Shown here piece by piece: positions 24,770 to 32,555 of a stretch of DNA of 46,084 bases (the first letter of the stretch is position 1; each line of letters starts with the position of its first letter). The position numbers and the translations under genes were made by a program. The stretch lies in contig JASJCM010000021.1 of assembly GCA_030065985.1 (NCBI GenBank), forward strand, positions 1 to 46,084. Direction: 5' to 3'. Below the pieces are notes generated by a model. It had not been told where the DNA came from, did not search any database, and saw only the letters and a program-made list of their open reading frames with translations. The stretch comes from Woeseiaceae bacterium. Its GTDB lineage: Bacteria; Pseudomonadota; Gammaproteobacteria; Steroidobacterales; Woeseiaceae.

Positions 24770-25513
24770 TCAGAATATCCCTATATACACCAGGCGTAGC
24801 GCTGTTACTGTTACAAGAAGACGAAACGCGATCCGGAATGTCCGTTCCGAGATCCGGTCAATCAGGAACTTGCCCACCCACGTGCCCACGAACGCGCTCA
24901 GCACGGACAGCAGGATGACCACGAGATAGGGTCGATAGTCGAATCCGTTCACGGCGTAACCCGTGATTTTGAATATCCCCATGCCTGTCAACGCCGCGCC
25001 CATTGTGGCAACGACCTCACGGCGCCGCAGACCGGCATGCAGAATTACGGCATGCAGCAGCGCGCCATAGGCAAACAACGTCGACAAAAACGAATGGACG
25101 AAGCCAACAACGCCCCAGGGATGCGCAATGCGAGGGCGCCAACTGACCGCGGGAAGCCAGATCGCAATCAACATCAGCGCGCCAATTGCAATGGCGATGA
25201 CGCGCTCAGGCAACTCGACGTAGAGCCGTGAAGCGATCGCCACGGCGATGACGCTGCCGATCAGAAACGGACCGGCAATGTGCCAGCGAATATGCTCGCG
25301 AAATACGACTACCCGCGACGCTGTCGAGCCCATCAGCAGCGTCGAGTGGATCGGCACAATCGCACTGACCGGCAGCACTGCACTCGTAATGGCCAGTACA
25401 ATCATCGCGCCGCCGTTCGCAAAAGCAGCATTGCAGACGGCCGCAATGAAACTGCCGACAACTATCACGTATACTGCGTGCTCCGAAGTCCCGACCGCCC
25501 CGATCCAGTCCAT
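24770..25513 (-). CDS. TauE/SafE-family membrane permease
   Basis: 247 residues from ATG at 25513, preceded by GGTGAGGAC; an in-frame ATG at 25690 would add a non-membrane leader read through the neighbouring gene. About eight hydrophobic segments, with the TauE half-repeat pattern: VGSFIAAVCNAAFANGGAMIVLAI then IPIHSTLLMG-type sequence (here VPIHSTLLMGSTASRVVVF) and a second half with HAGLRRREVVATMGAALTG. The family exports sulfite, sulfoacetate or other small anions, and the substrate cannot be told. Its start codon interlocks with that of the divergent outer-membrane protein gene in a single CATG. Confidence 0.82.
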   Translation of the reverse strand: MDWIGAVGTSEHAVYVIVVGSFIAAVCNAAFANGGAMIVLAITSAVLPVSAIVPIHSTLLMGSTASRVVVFREHIRWHIAGPFLIGSVIAVAIASRLYVELPERVIAIAIGALMLIAIWLPAVSWRPRIAHPWGVVGFVHSFLSTLFAYGALLHAVILHAGLRRREVVATMGAALTGMGIFKITGYAVNGFDYRPYLVVILLSVLSAFVGTWVGKFLIDRISERTFRIAFRLLVTVTALRLVYIGIF

Positions 25514-27755
25514 GTCCTCACCCGGTCTCTCCGGCAGATGCGCCGGAATCCCAGCCTTAGCTCGAGCCCTGATCATAACCCTCATTTGCTCGACCGGCGC
25601 ACTCGCGCAGGACAACGCGCAGCGAAACAGTCCCCCGGTACTCAACGCCATTGCACTTGCGACAGCACCCAGCATCGACGGCGTAGTCATTGGCGACGAA
25701 GCATGGCAGGGAGCAACGCCGGCAAGTGGCTTCTGGCAGGTTCAGCCCAATGACGGTCTGCCGGCAACGCAAAAGACCAATGTCTATGTCGGCTATACCG
25801 ATGAAGCGTTGTACGTTGGCGTCATGGCCTTCGACGAGAATCCCGAGGCGATTATCGTGGCTGACAGTCGCAGGGACTCGAGCCTGACAGACACCGATGC
25901 GTTCCTGTTTGTTATTGACGGCCTGTTCGATCGTCAGAACGGTTTCGTGTTTGGTACGAACCCTGCCGGGATCGAGTACGACGGCCAGGTCACCAAGGAG
26001 GGCTCGGGCGACAATTTCGGGTCGGGCGGCGGCGCATTTAATCTCAACTGGGACGGCGCGTGGTCGGTCCGCGCGACGATCACGGACGACGGCTGGAGCG
26101 CCGAGTTTGAAATCCCGTTCCGCACGCTGCGCTACGGGCGTGATGATGTGCAGCAATGGGGCATCAACTTCCAGCGCAATATTCGCCGCAACAACGAGAT
26201 CGCTTACTGGGCACCGCTCGATCGCAATCGCAATCTGTACCGGGTGTCGCGGGCCGGAACGCTAAGCGGCATCGAGCCTCCTGCCCAGCGAAACCTGCAG
26301 GTAACGCCGTATGCTCTGGGCCAGTGGCGGCGCGGCGGCACGGTATCAGGCACTGAGTCGAACAGCGAATTCGGCATTGACGTCAAGTATTCGATTACCT
26401 CGAGCCTGACGCTTGACCTGACCGTCAACACCGACTTTGCGCAGGTCGAGGCCGACGAACAGCAGGTCAACCTGGATCGCTTCAACCTGTTCTTCCCGGA
26501 AAAACGCCCGTTCTTCCTCGAGAACGCTGGCCAGTTCGCGGTCGGTAACGGCCAGGAAGTTGAAATGTTTTTCAGCCGCCGCATCGGTATCGCCGCGGGC
26601 GGCACGGCGATCCCTGTCGACGGTGGTGCCCGCCTGTCCGGCAAAGTTGGGGAACGCACCAATGTCGGCCTGCTCTACATGAGCACCGAGGCCGTGGACG
26701 GCGTGGCGCCGGCCAACAACTTCGGCGTCGTACGCGTCAACCAGGAGCTGCCGAACCGTTCTGCTATCGGCGCAATCTTCGTGAACCGCGATGGCGACGG
26801 CTCGCACCTCGTTGCATCCGATCAGGACTACAACCGTACCTATGCGATCGACGGTCGCTGGGGCATTGGTGAGTACACCCTGCTGCAAGGCTGGGCCGCG
26901 CGCACCGAGACGCCCGGGCTGGACGGTGACGACGAGGCATTTTCACTCAAGTACGGCTATAGCTCGGCATTCTGGACGGCGAACCTCCAGTACACCGATG
27001 TCGGCGCCAACTTCAATCCCGAGGTGGGATTCCTCGCTCGCACAAACTACCGCAAGGCCCAGGGGTTCCTGATGCGGCGCATACGTCCCGACGACCTCTG
27101 GGGCCTGCTGGAGCTGCGGCCGCATATCTCTTACAACGGGTACTGGAAACCGGATGGCTTCCAGGAATCGGGATTCCTGCACATAGACAACCATTGGGAA
27201 TGGAAATCCGGCACCGAGCTCCACACCGGCTACAACATCACCAAAGCTGGCGTGATCGAGCCGTTCGAGATTGTGCCTGGCGTTGTCATCCCTGCCGGTA
27301 CTTATGATCACGGCGAGGCCCAGCTCGTCTTCTATACGGACCAGTCGCAGCCTTTCAGCATTAACACGCGAGCCAACATCGGCGGGCAGTTCGGTGGTGA
27401 CCGCATTGCGGCAAGGGCAACCCTCGCCTACCGTATCGGCGAAACATTCCGCACGGAACTCACTTACAACTACAATGATTTCGACTTGCCGTACGCGAAT
27501 GGCGACTTCACGGCCAATCTCGTTAGGCTGCGGCTTTCCTATTCGTTCACGCCGAAGATCCTGTTACAGGCACTCGTACAGTACAACGAGGCTCGCGATG
27601 TCCTCGGCACAAACCTGCGCTTCTCATGGCTGCGCACAGCCAACTCGGGGCTGTACCTGGTCTACAACGAGGTGGATGACCGCGGCATTGGGGCGCCGCC
27701 CGCCGGACGCGAGTTCATCATCAAGTACAGCCACATATTCGACGTCTTTAACTGA
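25512..27755 (+). CDS. Outer-membrane protein with CBM9-like N-domain and DUF5916 barrel
   Basis: 747 residues. The last possible ATG that keeps the signal peptide (core ALIITLICSTGALA-QD) is 25512; no good ribosome site precedes it. Residues about 40-230 form the CBM9-like sandwich (IDGVVIGDEAWQGA, VYVGYTDEALYVGVMAFD, GFVFGTNPAGIEYDGQV, EFEIPFRTLRYG). The remainder is the DUF5916 beta-barrel (SLTLDLTVNTDFAQVEADEQQVNL, RFNLFFPEKRPFFLENAGQF) ending LVYNEVDD...FIIKYSHIFDVFN. Function is unknown; such proteins are thought to be surface or outer-membrane proteins linked to polymer or peptide use. Ends 8 bases into the convergent hemolysin-III-type gene. Confidence 0.88.
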   Translation: MSSPGLSGRCAGIPALARALIITLICSTGALAQDNAQRNSPPVLNAIALATAPSIDGVVIGDEAWQGATPASGFWQVQPNDGLPATQKTNVYVGYTDEALYVGVMAFDENPEAIIVADSRRDSSLTDTDAFLFVIDGLFDRQNGFVFGTNPAGIEYDGQVTKEGSGDNFGSGGGAFNLNWDGAWSVRATITDDGWSAEFEIPFRTLRYGRDDVQQWGINFQRNIRRNNEIAYWAPLDRNRNLYRVSRAGTLSGIEPPAQRNLQVTPYALGQWRRGGTVSGTESNSEFGIDVKYSITSSLTLDLTVNTDFAQVEADEQQVNLDRFNLFFPEKRPFFLENAGQFAVGNGQEVEMFFSRRIGIAAGGTAIPVDGGARLSGKVGERTNVGLLYMSTEAVDGVAPANNFGVVRVNQELPNRSAIGAIFVNRDGDGSHLVASDQDYNRTYAIDGRWGIGEYTLLQGWAARTETPGLDGDDEAFSLKYGYSSAFWTANLQYTDVGANFNPEVGFLARTNYRKAQGFLMRRIRPDDLWGLLELRPHISYNGYWKPDGFQESGFLHIDNHWEWKSGTELHTGYNITKAGVIEPFEIVPGVVIPAGTYDHGEAQLVFYTDQSQPFSINTRANIGGQFGGDRIAARATLAYRIGETFRTELTYNYNDFDLPYANGDFTANLVRLRLSYSFTPKILLQALVQYNEARDVLGTNLRFSWLRTANSGLYLVYNEVDDRGIGAPPAGREFIIKYSHIFDVFN

Positions 27756-28425
27756 CCGCGGCAGGGAGCACGTGCCAGACGATGCTCAGGAAATGGCAGA
27801 CACCGCCGGCCAGAACGAACACATGCCAGACAGCATGATTGAACGGCAGTCGATCCAACGCGTAAAACACGGCGCCGACCGAGTAACTGATGCCGCCTGC
27901 GACCAGCCACGCCATACCATTAGGTCCGATCGCATTCGCGACCTGGGGCGCCGCAACGACAACCAGCCAACCCATGACGAGGTAACTGGCAAGCGCGACC
28001 TTCGGGAAGCGATGCCGGAACCAGAGCTTCTTGATAATCCCCGCCGTCGCGAGTGCCCAGATCGTGCCAAACAGCCACCATCCCGTGTCGGTACGCATGG
28101 CGACGAGCAGAAACGGCGTGTAGGTGCCCGCGATCAGCAGGTAGATCGCACAATGATCGAGCAGCTTGAAAATCTCGCGGTGACGCGATGCGTACATCGA
28201 GTGGTAAACGGTTGACGCAAGGAACAGCGTAATCAGCGTTGCGCCGTAAATGGAACTTGCCGCGATACGCCACGGATCGGCGGCACTAATCGACACGTAC
28301 AGCATCCAGGAAAGGCCCGCGATACTCAGGATGACCCCTACGCCGTGCGTAATCGCGTGGATGATCTCCTCGAGGACGCTGTATTCCATCGGGTGCGATC
28401 TGCTCATCAGGTCATCGTAGTCCAT
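27748..28425 (-). CDS. trhA: Hemolysin III / PAQR-family membrane protein
   Basis: 225 residues, seven transmembrane segments, with PAQR/hemolysin-III signatures: EEIIHAITHGVGVILSIAG (His residues of the first metal motif), STVYHSMYASRHREIFKLLDHCAIYLLIAGTYTPF, and the C-terminal HAVWHVFVLAGGVCHF. The conserved Ser, His and Asp residues form a zinc site in the family. The bacterial members are implicated in membrane energetics and fluidity. Start uncertain: ATGs at 28425, 28407 and 28389 are all in frame and none has a strong ribosome site. Overlaps the CBM9/DUF5916 gene by 8 bases tail-to-tail. Confidence 0.9.
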   Translation of the reverse strand: MDYDDLMSRSHPMEYSVLEEIIHAITHGVGVILSIAGLSWMLYVSISAADPWRIAASSIYGATLITLFLASTVYHSMYASRHREIFKLLDHCAIYLLIAGTYTPFLLVAMRTDTGWWLFGTIWALATAGIIKKLWFRHRFPKVALASYLVMGWLVVVAAPQVANAIGPNGMAWLVAGGISYSVGAVFYALDRLPFNHAVWHVFVLAGGVCHFLSIVWHVLPAAVS

Positions 28426-28470
28426 TCATTGGGGCGACTATATCGATTTCGCGCCAAATTGGCTTTCGGC

Positions 28471-28476
28471 TAGAAT
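28471..28476 (+). promoter_or_regulatory. Candidate -10 box giving a leaderless or near-leaderless 5'-nucleotidase mRNA
   Basis: TAGAAT at 28471-28476 lies six bases before the ATG at 28483, with a poor TTCGCG at the -35 position 17 bases upstream. Transcription would begin at about the ATG. No purine-rich ribosome site precedes the start codon, which fits. Confidence 0.35.
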
Positions 28477-28482
28477 GCCCCG

Positions 28483-30174
28483 ATGCGCCGGATTACCCTG
28501 CTTCTCATCGCCGCAGTCCTGCTGACCGCCTGTACCACGCCGGCGCCGCGCAAGGACGTCGTCACGCTGTCCCTGGTTGGCCTCAATGACGTTCACGGTC
28601 AACTGCAACCGGATGCCGAACGCAGGGGCCTCGTGTCCGTGTCGGCTTACATCGAGGCACTGCGAAACCTGCGAAAGCTCGATGGCGGTGCCGTCCTTTT
28701 GATCGATGCCGGCGACATGTTCCAGGGCACACTCGAATCCAATCTCGAGGAAGGCGTGCCGATCATCGAGGCTTACAATTCCCTCGGCGTCGCGGCCACT
28801 GCGATCGGCAACCACGAATTCGACTTCGGGCCCATCGGGCCGGACGCCATCCCCACGCGGCCGGGGCAGGATCCACGCGGTGCCCTCAAGGCGAGAGCCC
28901 GCGACGCGAACTTCCCGTTCCTGGCCGCAAATCTCGTCGATGTATCGACCGGCGAGCTGGTCGACTGGGACAACGTATATCCGTCTGTGATGCTCGATGT
29001 GGCCGGCTTTCGCGTGGGCGTTGTTGGCGTCACATCAATGAACTCACTGCAAACGACAATCGCCGCCAACGTTCTGGGCCTGCGCCTCCAGCCAATTGCC
29101 GAGGCCATCGTGCGCGAGGCGACCCGGCTGCGCGCCGACGGCGCCGAGCTCGTGATCGTCTCCGCGCACGCCGGCAGCCGCTGCACAGCGTTCGACAATC
29201 CGCGCGACACGTCTTCATGCTGGATGGACGGAGAGATCATGCGCGTGGCTCGGGAACTCCCTGCCGGATTGGTTGACCATATCGTTGCCGGACACGTGCA
29301 CGAGGGCATTGCGCACGTGGTGAACGGCATATCGATCACATCGAGCTATTCGAGCACGCGCGCATTCAGCCGCACAGATTTTGTCATGGACCGGTCGAGC
29401 GGTTCGATCCTGGACCGCCGCATATACCCCCCGCAGGTACCGGCCGCTGTACTGACACCGACGCTGCGCTACGAAGGCCAGGCGTTGCAGGGCCACCCCG
29501 AGGTTGCGGCAATCGTGGAAGGAGCCCGGGTTTCCGCCGAGAAGGTCAAGCTCGAGAAGCTCGGCGTCACACTGACCGAGCCGTTTCGTTACACAGCTGA
29601 TGTCGAGTCAGCGCTCAGTAACCTGATGACCGAGGCCATACTCGATTCCTTTGAGGGCGATATCGCGATCCATAACGTCATCGGCGGCATTCGAAATTCT
29701 CTGCCCGCCGGCGAACTGACCTTTGGCGCAGTCTACGAGATGTTCCCATTCGACAATCTCGTGACGATTCATGAGATCAGCGGCGCGACGCTGCGTGAGA
29801 TCATCTCGCGCAAGGCGGCCACAAACCGCAAGCCGGGCATTGCCGGCATGCGCGTGTTCGTCAGCTGCGAAGCGGATGGCATGCAGGTCGTGATGCGACT
29901 CGACGATGGCCGGGAGATCCGCGACGAAGACCGCATTCGCGTCATCGCCAACGACTTCCTCGCGCTTGGCGGCGATGACATCCTGACTCCGGCAATCGAC
30001 GACGGCGGCCTGGACATTGCACAGGATCTGCCGCGGACGCGTGACGCATTGCTGGACTGGCTCAGGCAGCGCCCCGGCCAACTCGATCCGGCGGCAATGC
30101 ACACGCACGATCAGCCAAAATGGAACGTGCCGGCCTCTTTCCCGGATAGCTGCGTCCTGCAATCCACCACCTGA
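28483..30174 (+). CDS. 5'-nucleotidase / metallophosphatase lipoprotein (UshA family)
   Basis: 563 residues. Lipoprotein signal MRRITLLLIAAVLLTA-Cys17. The metallophosphatase domain has all five metal motifs: LNDVHGQ (Asp36, His38), DAGDMFQGT, GNHEFDFG, SAHAG and GHVHEG. The C-terminal 5'-nucleotidase domain (about 340-545) contains NVIGGIRNSLPAGELTFGAVYEMFPFDNLV, the substrate-binding segment. It should hydrolyse nucleotides or related phosphoesters in the periplasm or at the outer membrane, salvaging phosphate and nucleosides. Ends 21 bases before the convergent PHA-system gene; no terminator is evident between them. Confidence 0.92.
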   Translation: MRRITLLLIAAVLLTACTTPAPRKDVVTLSLVGLNDVHGQLQPDAERRGLVSVSAYIEALRNLRKLDGGAVLLIDAGDMFQGTLESNLEEGVPIIEAYNSLGVAATAIGNHEFDFGPIGPDAIPTRPGQDPRGALKARARDANFPFLAANLVDVSTGELVDWDNVYPSVMLDVAGFRVGVVGVTSMNSLQTTIAANVLGLRLQPIAEAIVREATRLRADGAELVIVSAHAGSRCTAFDNPRDTSSCWMDGEIMRVARELPAGLVDHIVAGHVHEGIAHVVNGISITSSYSSTRAFSRTDFVMDRSSGSILDRRIYPPQVPAAVLTPTLRYEGQALQGHPEVAAIVEGARVSAEKVKLEKLGVTLTEPFRYTADVESALSNLMTEAILDSFEGDIAIHNVIGGIRNSLPAGELTFGAVYEMFPFDNLVTIHEISGATLREIISRKAATNRKPGIAGMRVFVSCEADGMQVVMRLDDGREIRDEDRIRVIANDFLALGGDDILTPAIDDGGLDIAQDLPRTRDALLDWLRQRPGQLDPAAMHTHDQPKWNVPASFPDSCVLQSTT

Positions 30175-30195
30175 GGCGCGGCAAAGGACAGCAGA

Positions 30196-30462
30196 TCAGG
30201 CAAGTTCCTCATCGATCGCCCGTTCAATCACCGAACGGATCGGTCCTTCCATCAGCTTCAGCGCGAAACCCAGTTTGACGTAGATCTCGATTTCATCTTC
30301 GGCGACCCGCAGATGGCCGCTCACACCCTTGCCGGTGACCATCAGATTATCGCCCTGCCAATTCGAGCGCAGCGAAAGCTGTGGACCCAGGTCGGCCGCA
30401 ATGCGGTCGGCCCGGTTTCTCGCCTCCTCCATACCCAGGTTATGCCTGCGCCGAATTCTCAT
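30196..30462 (-). CDS. Polyhydroxyalkanoic acid system family protein (PHA_gran_rgn)
   Basis: 88 residues with the family pattern: MRIRRRHNLGMEEARNRADRIAADL helix, then beta strands around WQGDNLMVTGKGVSGHLRVAEDEIEIYVKLGFALKLM and a closing helix IRSVIERAIDEELA. Small proteins of this family lie near PHA synthase and phasin genes; their biochemical role is not settled. It is divergent from two phasin-like genes across about 100 bases containing a 19-bp palindrome. Confidence 0.85.
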   Translation of the reverse strand: MRIRRRHNLGMEEARNRADRIAADLGPQLSLRSNWQGDNLMVTGKGVSGHLRVAEDEIEIYVKLGFALKLMEGPIRSVIERAIDEELA

Positions 30463-30505
30463 TCCCTAAGTCCAAAAAATCGTCCGTTATTAGTGTGAAC
30501 ACCCT

Positions 30506-30524
30506 AATCCTAGCAGCTAGGATT
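30506..30524. promoter_or_regulatory. 19-bp perfect palindrome in the PHA divergent region
   Basis: AATCCTAGC (30506-30514), one base, GCTAGGATT (30516-30524). It lies 38 bases before the phasin ATG and 44 bases before the divergent PHA-system gene, next to ATTAG...CTAAT arms (30490-30508). Likely an operator; the TetR-type regulator at 31693-32319 is a candidate binder. Confidence 0.5.
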
Positions 30525-30561
30525 CAATCATCGTAAGGAACTTACCCGCTGGAGACACACC

Positions 30562-31104
30562 ATGGCAGGCAAGAAATCTACCAAAAAACAGACAGATACA
30601 GAAGTCCGCGTCAAGGATCTGGCCGGGCAGCTCGAGAACGCGTTCGTAGCTGGCCTCGGGGCCCTCTCCGACGCGCGCAAGGAAGGCGTCAAGCGTTTCG
30701 AGTCCCTCGTCAAAGAGGGCGAGAAGTTTCGCAAGAAGACGACCGACCGCACCGAAACGCTGATCGACGACGTTCAGGGCACGATCCGCGAGATGGCAGA
30801 CGATGCTCAGTCGAAGGCATCCGGTCTTCTCGACCAGGTACGCGACAAGTCGCGGCTCGACAAGTTGCAGAGCGCATTTGATTCGCGCGTTGCCGACACC
30901 ATGGACCGCCTGAACGTGCCGAGTAAGAACGACATCGACGCAATCAACAGGAAGCTGAACAAGATTATCAAGCTTCTCAATGAACAGGGTAAGCCTGCTG
31001 CGAAGAAGAAGGTCGCAAAGAAGAAGACCGCCAGCAAGCGTACTACCAAGAAAACGGCTGCCCGTAAGAAGGCCGCCAAGACCTCAAAGAAAACCAGCAA
31101 ATAG
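30562..31104 (+). CDS. Phasin-family granule-associated protein with Lys-rich C-terminal tail (PhaF/PhaI-like)
   Basis: 180 residues. Residues about 15-110 are an amphipathic, coiled-coil-like phasin region (AFVAGLGALSDARKEGVKRFESLVKEGE, RTETLIDDVQGTIREM). About 115-140 is a short coiled coil (DAINRKLNKIIKLLNEQG), and the last 40 residues are Lys/Ala/Thr repeats (AAKKKVAKKK...). The layout matches PhaF, which coats polyhydroxyalkanoate granules and binds DNA through a histone-H1-like tail. The ribosome site is GGAG. Followed 10 bases later by a second Lys-rich protein in the same operon. Confidence 0.85.
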   Translation: MAGKKSTKKQTDTEVRVKDLAGQLENAFVAGLGALSDARKEGVKRFESLVKEGEKFRKKTTDRTETLIDDVQGTIREMADDAQSKASGLLDQVRDKSRLDKLQSAFDSRVADTMDRLNVPSKNDIDAINRKLNKIIKLLNEQGKPAAKKKVAKKKTASKRTTKKTAARKKAAKTSKKTSK

Positions 31105-31114
31105 GACGTAAGAG

Positions 31115-31570
31115 ATGATCGACAAAGTTGAAACCCCCAAAACGGTAGCCAAAAAGGTTGAAGAGACGAAGGTCGCGGTCAAGAAAGCGACGACCAAGAA
31201 GCCTGCAGCCAAGAAAGCACCGGCAAAGAAAGCACCGGCAAAGAAAGTTGTGAAGAAACCTGCACCGAAGAAGACCTTCTTCGAGCAGCTCGAAGACAGC
31301 CGCATTGCCGTTCCGTTCAAGTTCGCCAACAAGACGTTCATGGCAAGCCTCGGCGTTTACGCACTCGTACAGAAAGAGTTCGACAAACGCTACAACGAGT
31401 TCGACAAGAGAGTCGGCCAGTTCGCCAAGGACTTCGACAAGTTTGCCAAAGACGGCGAGAAAGTATTCGACCGGTGGGAAGACAAGGTTGAGGACTTCCG
31501 CAAAGACGTCGAGAAGAGAGTTGACGAGACTCGCGATCGCGTTCGCGAAACTTTCAAGAAAGCTGCCTGA
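31115..31570 (+). CDS. Second phasin-like protein with Lys-rich N-terminus
   Basis: 151 residues. The first 55 are Lys/Ala/Pro repeats (KKAPAKK), encoded in part by two perfect 15-bp repeats (31211-31240). The middle (FEQLEDSRIAVPFKFANKTFMASLGVYALVQ, about 56-85) is hydrophobic and amphipathic. The end is a highly charged helix with Phe every three or four residues (FDKRYNEFDKRVGQFAKDFDKFAKDGEKVFD). The reversed order of tail and granule-binding part compared with the neighbour is notable. Probable granule or nucleoid-linked protein; I do not recognise a named family beyond phasin-like/AlgP-like. Confidence 0.7.
   Translation: MIDKVETPKTVAKKVEETKVAVKKATTKKPAAKKAPAKKAPAKKVVKKPAPKKTFFEQLEDSRIAVPFKFANKTFMASLGVYALVQKEFDKRYNEFDKRVGQFAKDFDKFAKDGEKVFDRWEDKVEDFRKDVEKRVDETRDRVRETFKKAA
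31211..31240 (+). repeat. Two tandem 15-bp repeats in the second phasin-like gene
   Basis: The unit AAGAAAGCACCGGCA occurs twice in perfect tandem and continues as AAGAAAG. It encodes KKAPA repeats and is in frame, so copy number could change without breaking the gene. Confidence 0.8.
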
Positions 31571-31601
31571 TCAACCCCCCCTGACAGCAGCTTCTCTGCT
31601 T

Positions 31602-31628
31602 GCGGGGCCGTTCGCGGCCCCGCTTTTT
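31602..31628 (+). terminator. Terminator of the phasin operon
   Basis: GCGGGGCCG / CGGCCCCGC stem with a short loop, followed by TTTTT, 31 bases after the stop of the second phasin-like gene. The reverse strand lacks a T-tract. Confidence 0.9.
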
Positions 31629-31692
31629 ATGCAGGGACGCATTTATGCCGCAGAGGACAGGATGTCCGAGAGCGGCGTTGGCCAGCCAGAAA

Positions 31693-32319
31693 TCACGGCT
31701 CGTAGTGAGCCGCCAGCCCCTCGACGTAATGGCCCGTGTCCGCGGCCGAGAACGGCTTTAGCACATTGAGAATCGACCCGGCGATGCGCAACGCATTGTC
31801 GTCCGCGGTGGCCGACACCCCTGACAGCTGATCGAAACGCTCGGAGAAGAGCGCGATAACCGCCAGGTTGCGCGCAACCACGGGCGCGTCGTTGTCATCG
31901 ATCCCAAGCCAACCGGATGCGGTCAAGAATCTCAGGTAGATCTCGAACAGACGCGCAAGGGTCTTCGCGAACTGGCCGAGTACCTTGCCGACACGTGGAT
32001 AACTCGCTGTCAGCGCCTCGAGGTCACGAAACAGGAAGCGATAGCCGGCCGCCAGTTCCAGCAGGTCGTGCAGGAACACCCAGAAATCATCGATCGAGAT
32101 CGACTCCTGCGGCGGCTCCAGCACGCGCCGGGCGTCGGCCTGGAACTCGTCGAGCAGCGCCGCCACGATCTGCTCCTTGCGCTTGAAGTGGTAGTGCAGG
32201 TTACCCGGGCTGATGTCGACCTCATCGGCGATGAGATTGGTCGGTGTCCCTGGCTCGCCGTGCTCATTGAAGAGCAGCAGGCTGGTCACGAGTATGCGAT
32301 TGCGGGTATCGCCTTTCAT
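31693..32319 (-). CDS. TetR/AcrR-family transcriptional regulator
   Basis: 208 residues from ATG at 32319 (MKGDTRNRIL); a longer frame from 32376 adds an Arg/His-rich leader unlike the family. The N-terminal helix-turn-helix is TPTNLIADEVDISPGNLHYHFKRKEQIVAALL (about 24-55), with the diagnostic LHYHFKRKEQ. The ligand-binding part (60-208) resembles regulators with FLHDLLELAAGYRFLFRDLEAL. Placed between phasin genes and the octaheme cytochrome, it is divergent from the latter with palindromes in the shared upstream region, so it may control either or both. Effector unknown. Confidence 0.88.
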   Translation of the reverse strand: MKGDTRNRILVTSLLLFNEHGEPGTPTNLIADEVDISPGNLHYHFKRKEQIVAALLDEFQADARRVLEPPQESISIDDFWVFLHDLLELAAGYRFLFRDLEALTASYPRVGKVLGQFAKTLARLFEIYLRFLTASGWLGIDDNDAPVVARNLAVIALFSERFDQLSGVSATADDNALRIAGSILNVLKPFSAADTGHYVEGLAAHYEP

Positions 32320-32450
32320 GCGCCTACGATGCGGCAAATGCAGGCGCGATTCAATGCAGCCTCTACCGCTTGGCACGTACGTGAATGTCCCTACCCGGGT
32401 TCATGATCCACCTTATTGAGAAATGGCCGCGAAAGCGGAAGATACGACGC

Positions 32451-32479
32451 AGATTATTAGAATAATCTAATACTCTAAT
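32451..32479. promoter_or_regulatory. AT-rich nested palindromes between tetR and the octaheme cytochrome gene
   Basis: AGATTATT-AG-AATAATCT (32451-32468) is a perfect 18-base inverted repeat. It overlaps ATTAG-N6-CTAAT (32456-32471), and CTAAT repeats once more at 32475-32479 with an 8-base period. The stretch is strikingly AT-rich for this DNA and lies 77-105 bases before the cytochrome ATG, consistent with an operator over a promoter. Confidence 0.5.
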
Positions 32480-32555
32480 GGAATAACAATGCCGCGCAAA
32501 ACTGTAAAAAACTCGCGCGAACTCCGGACCACTCACTCCGTAGGGAGAACCCATC

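Noticed and set aside
25514..25690. N-terminal extension of the TauE-type permease to 25690
   Set aside because: The added 59 residues are antisense to the signal peptide and first domain of the neighbouring gene and are not membrane-like; the ATG at 25513 has a ribosome site.
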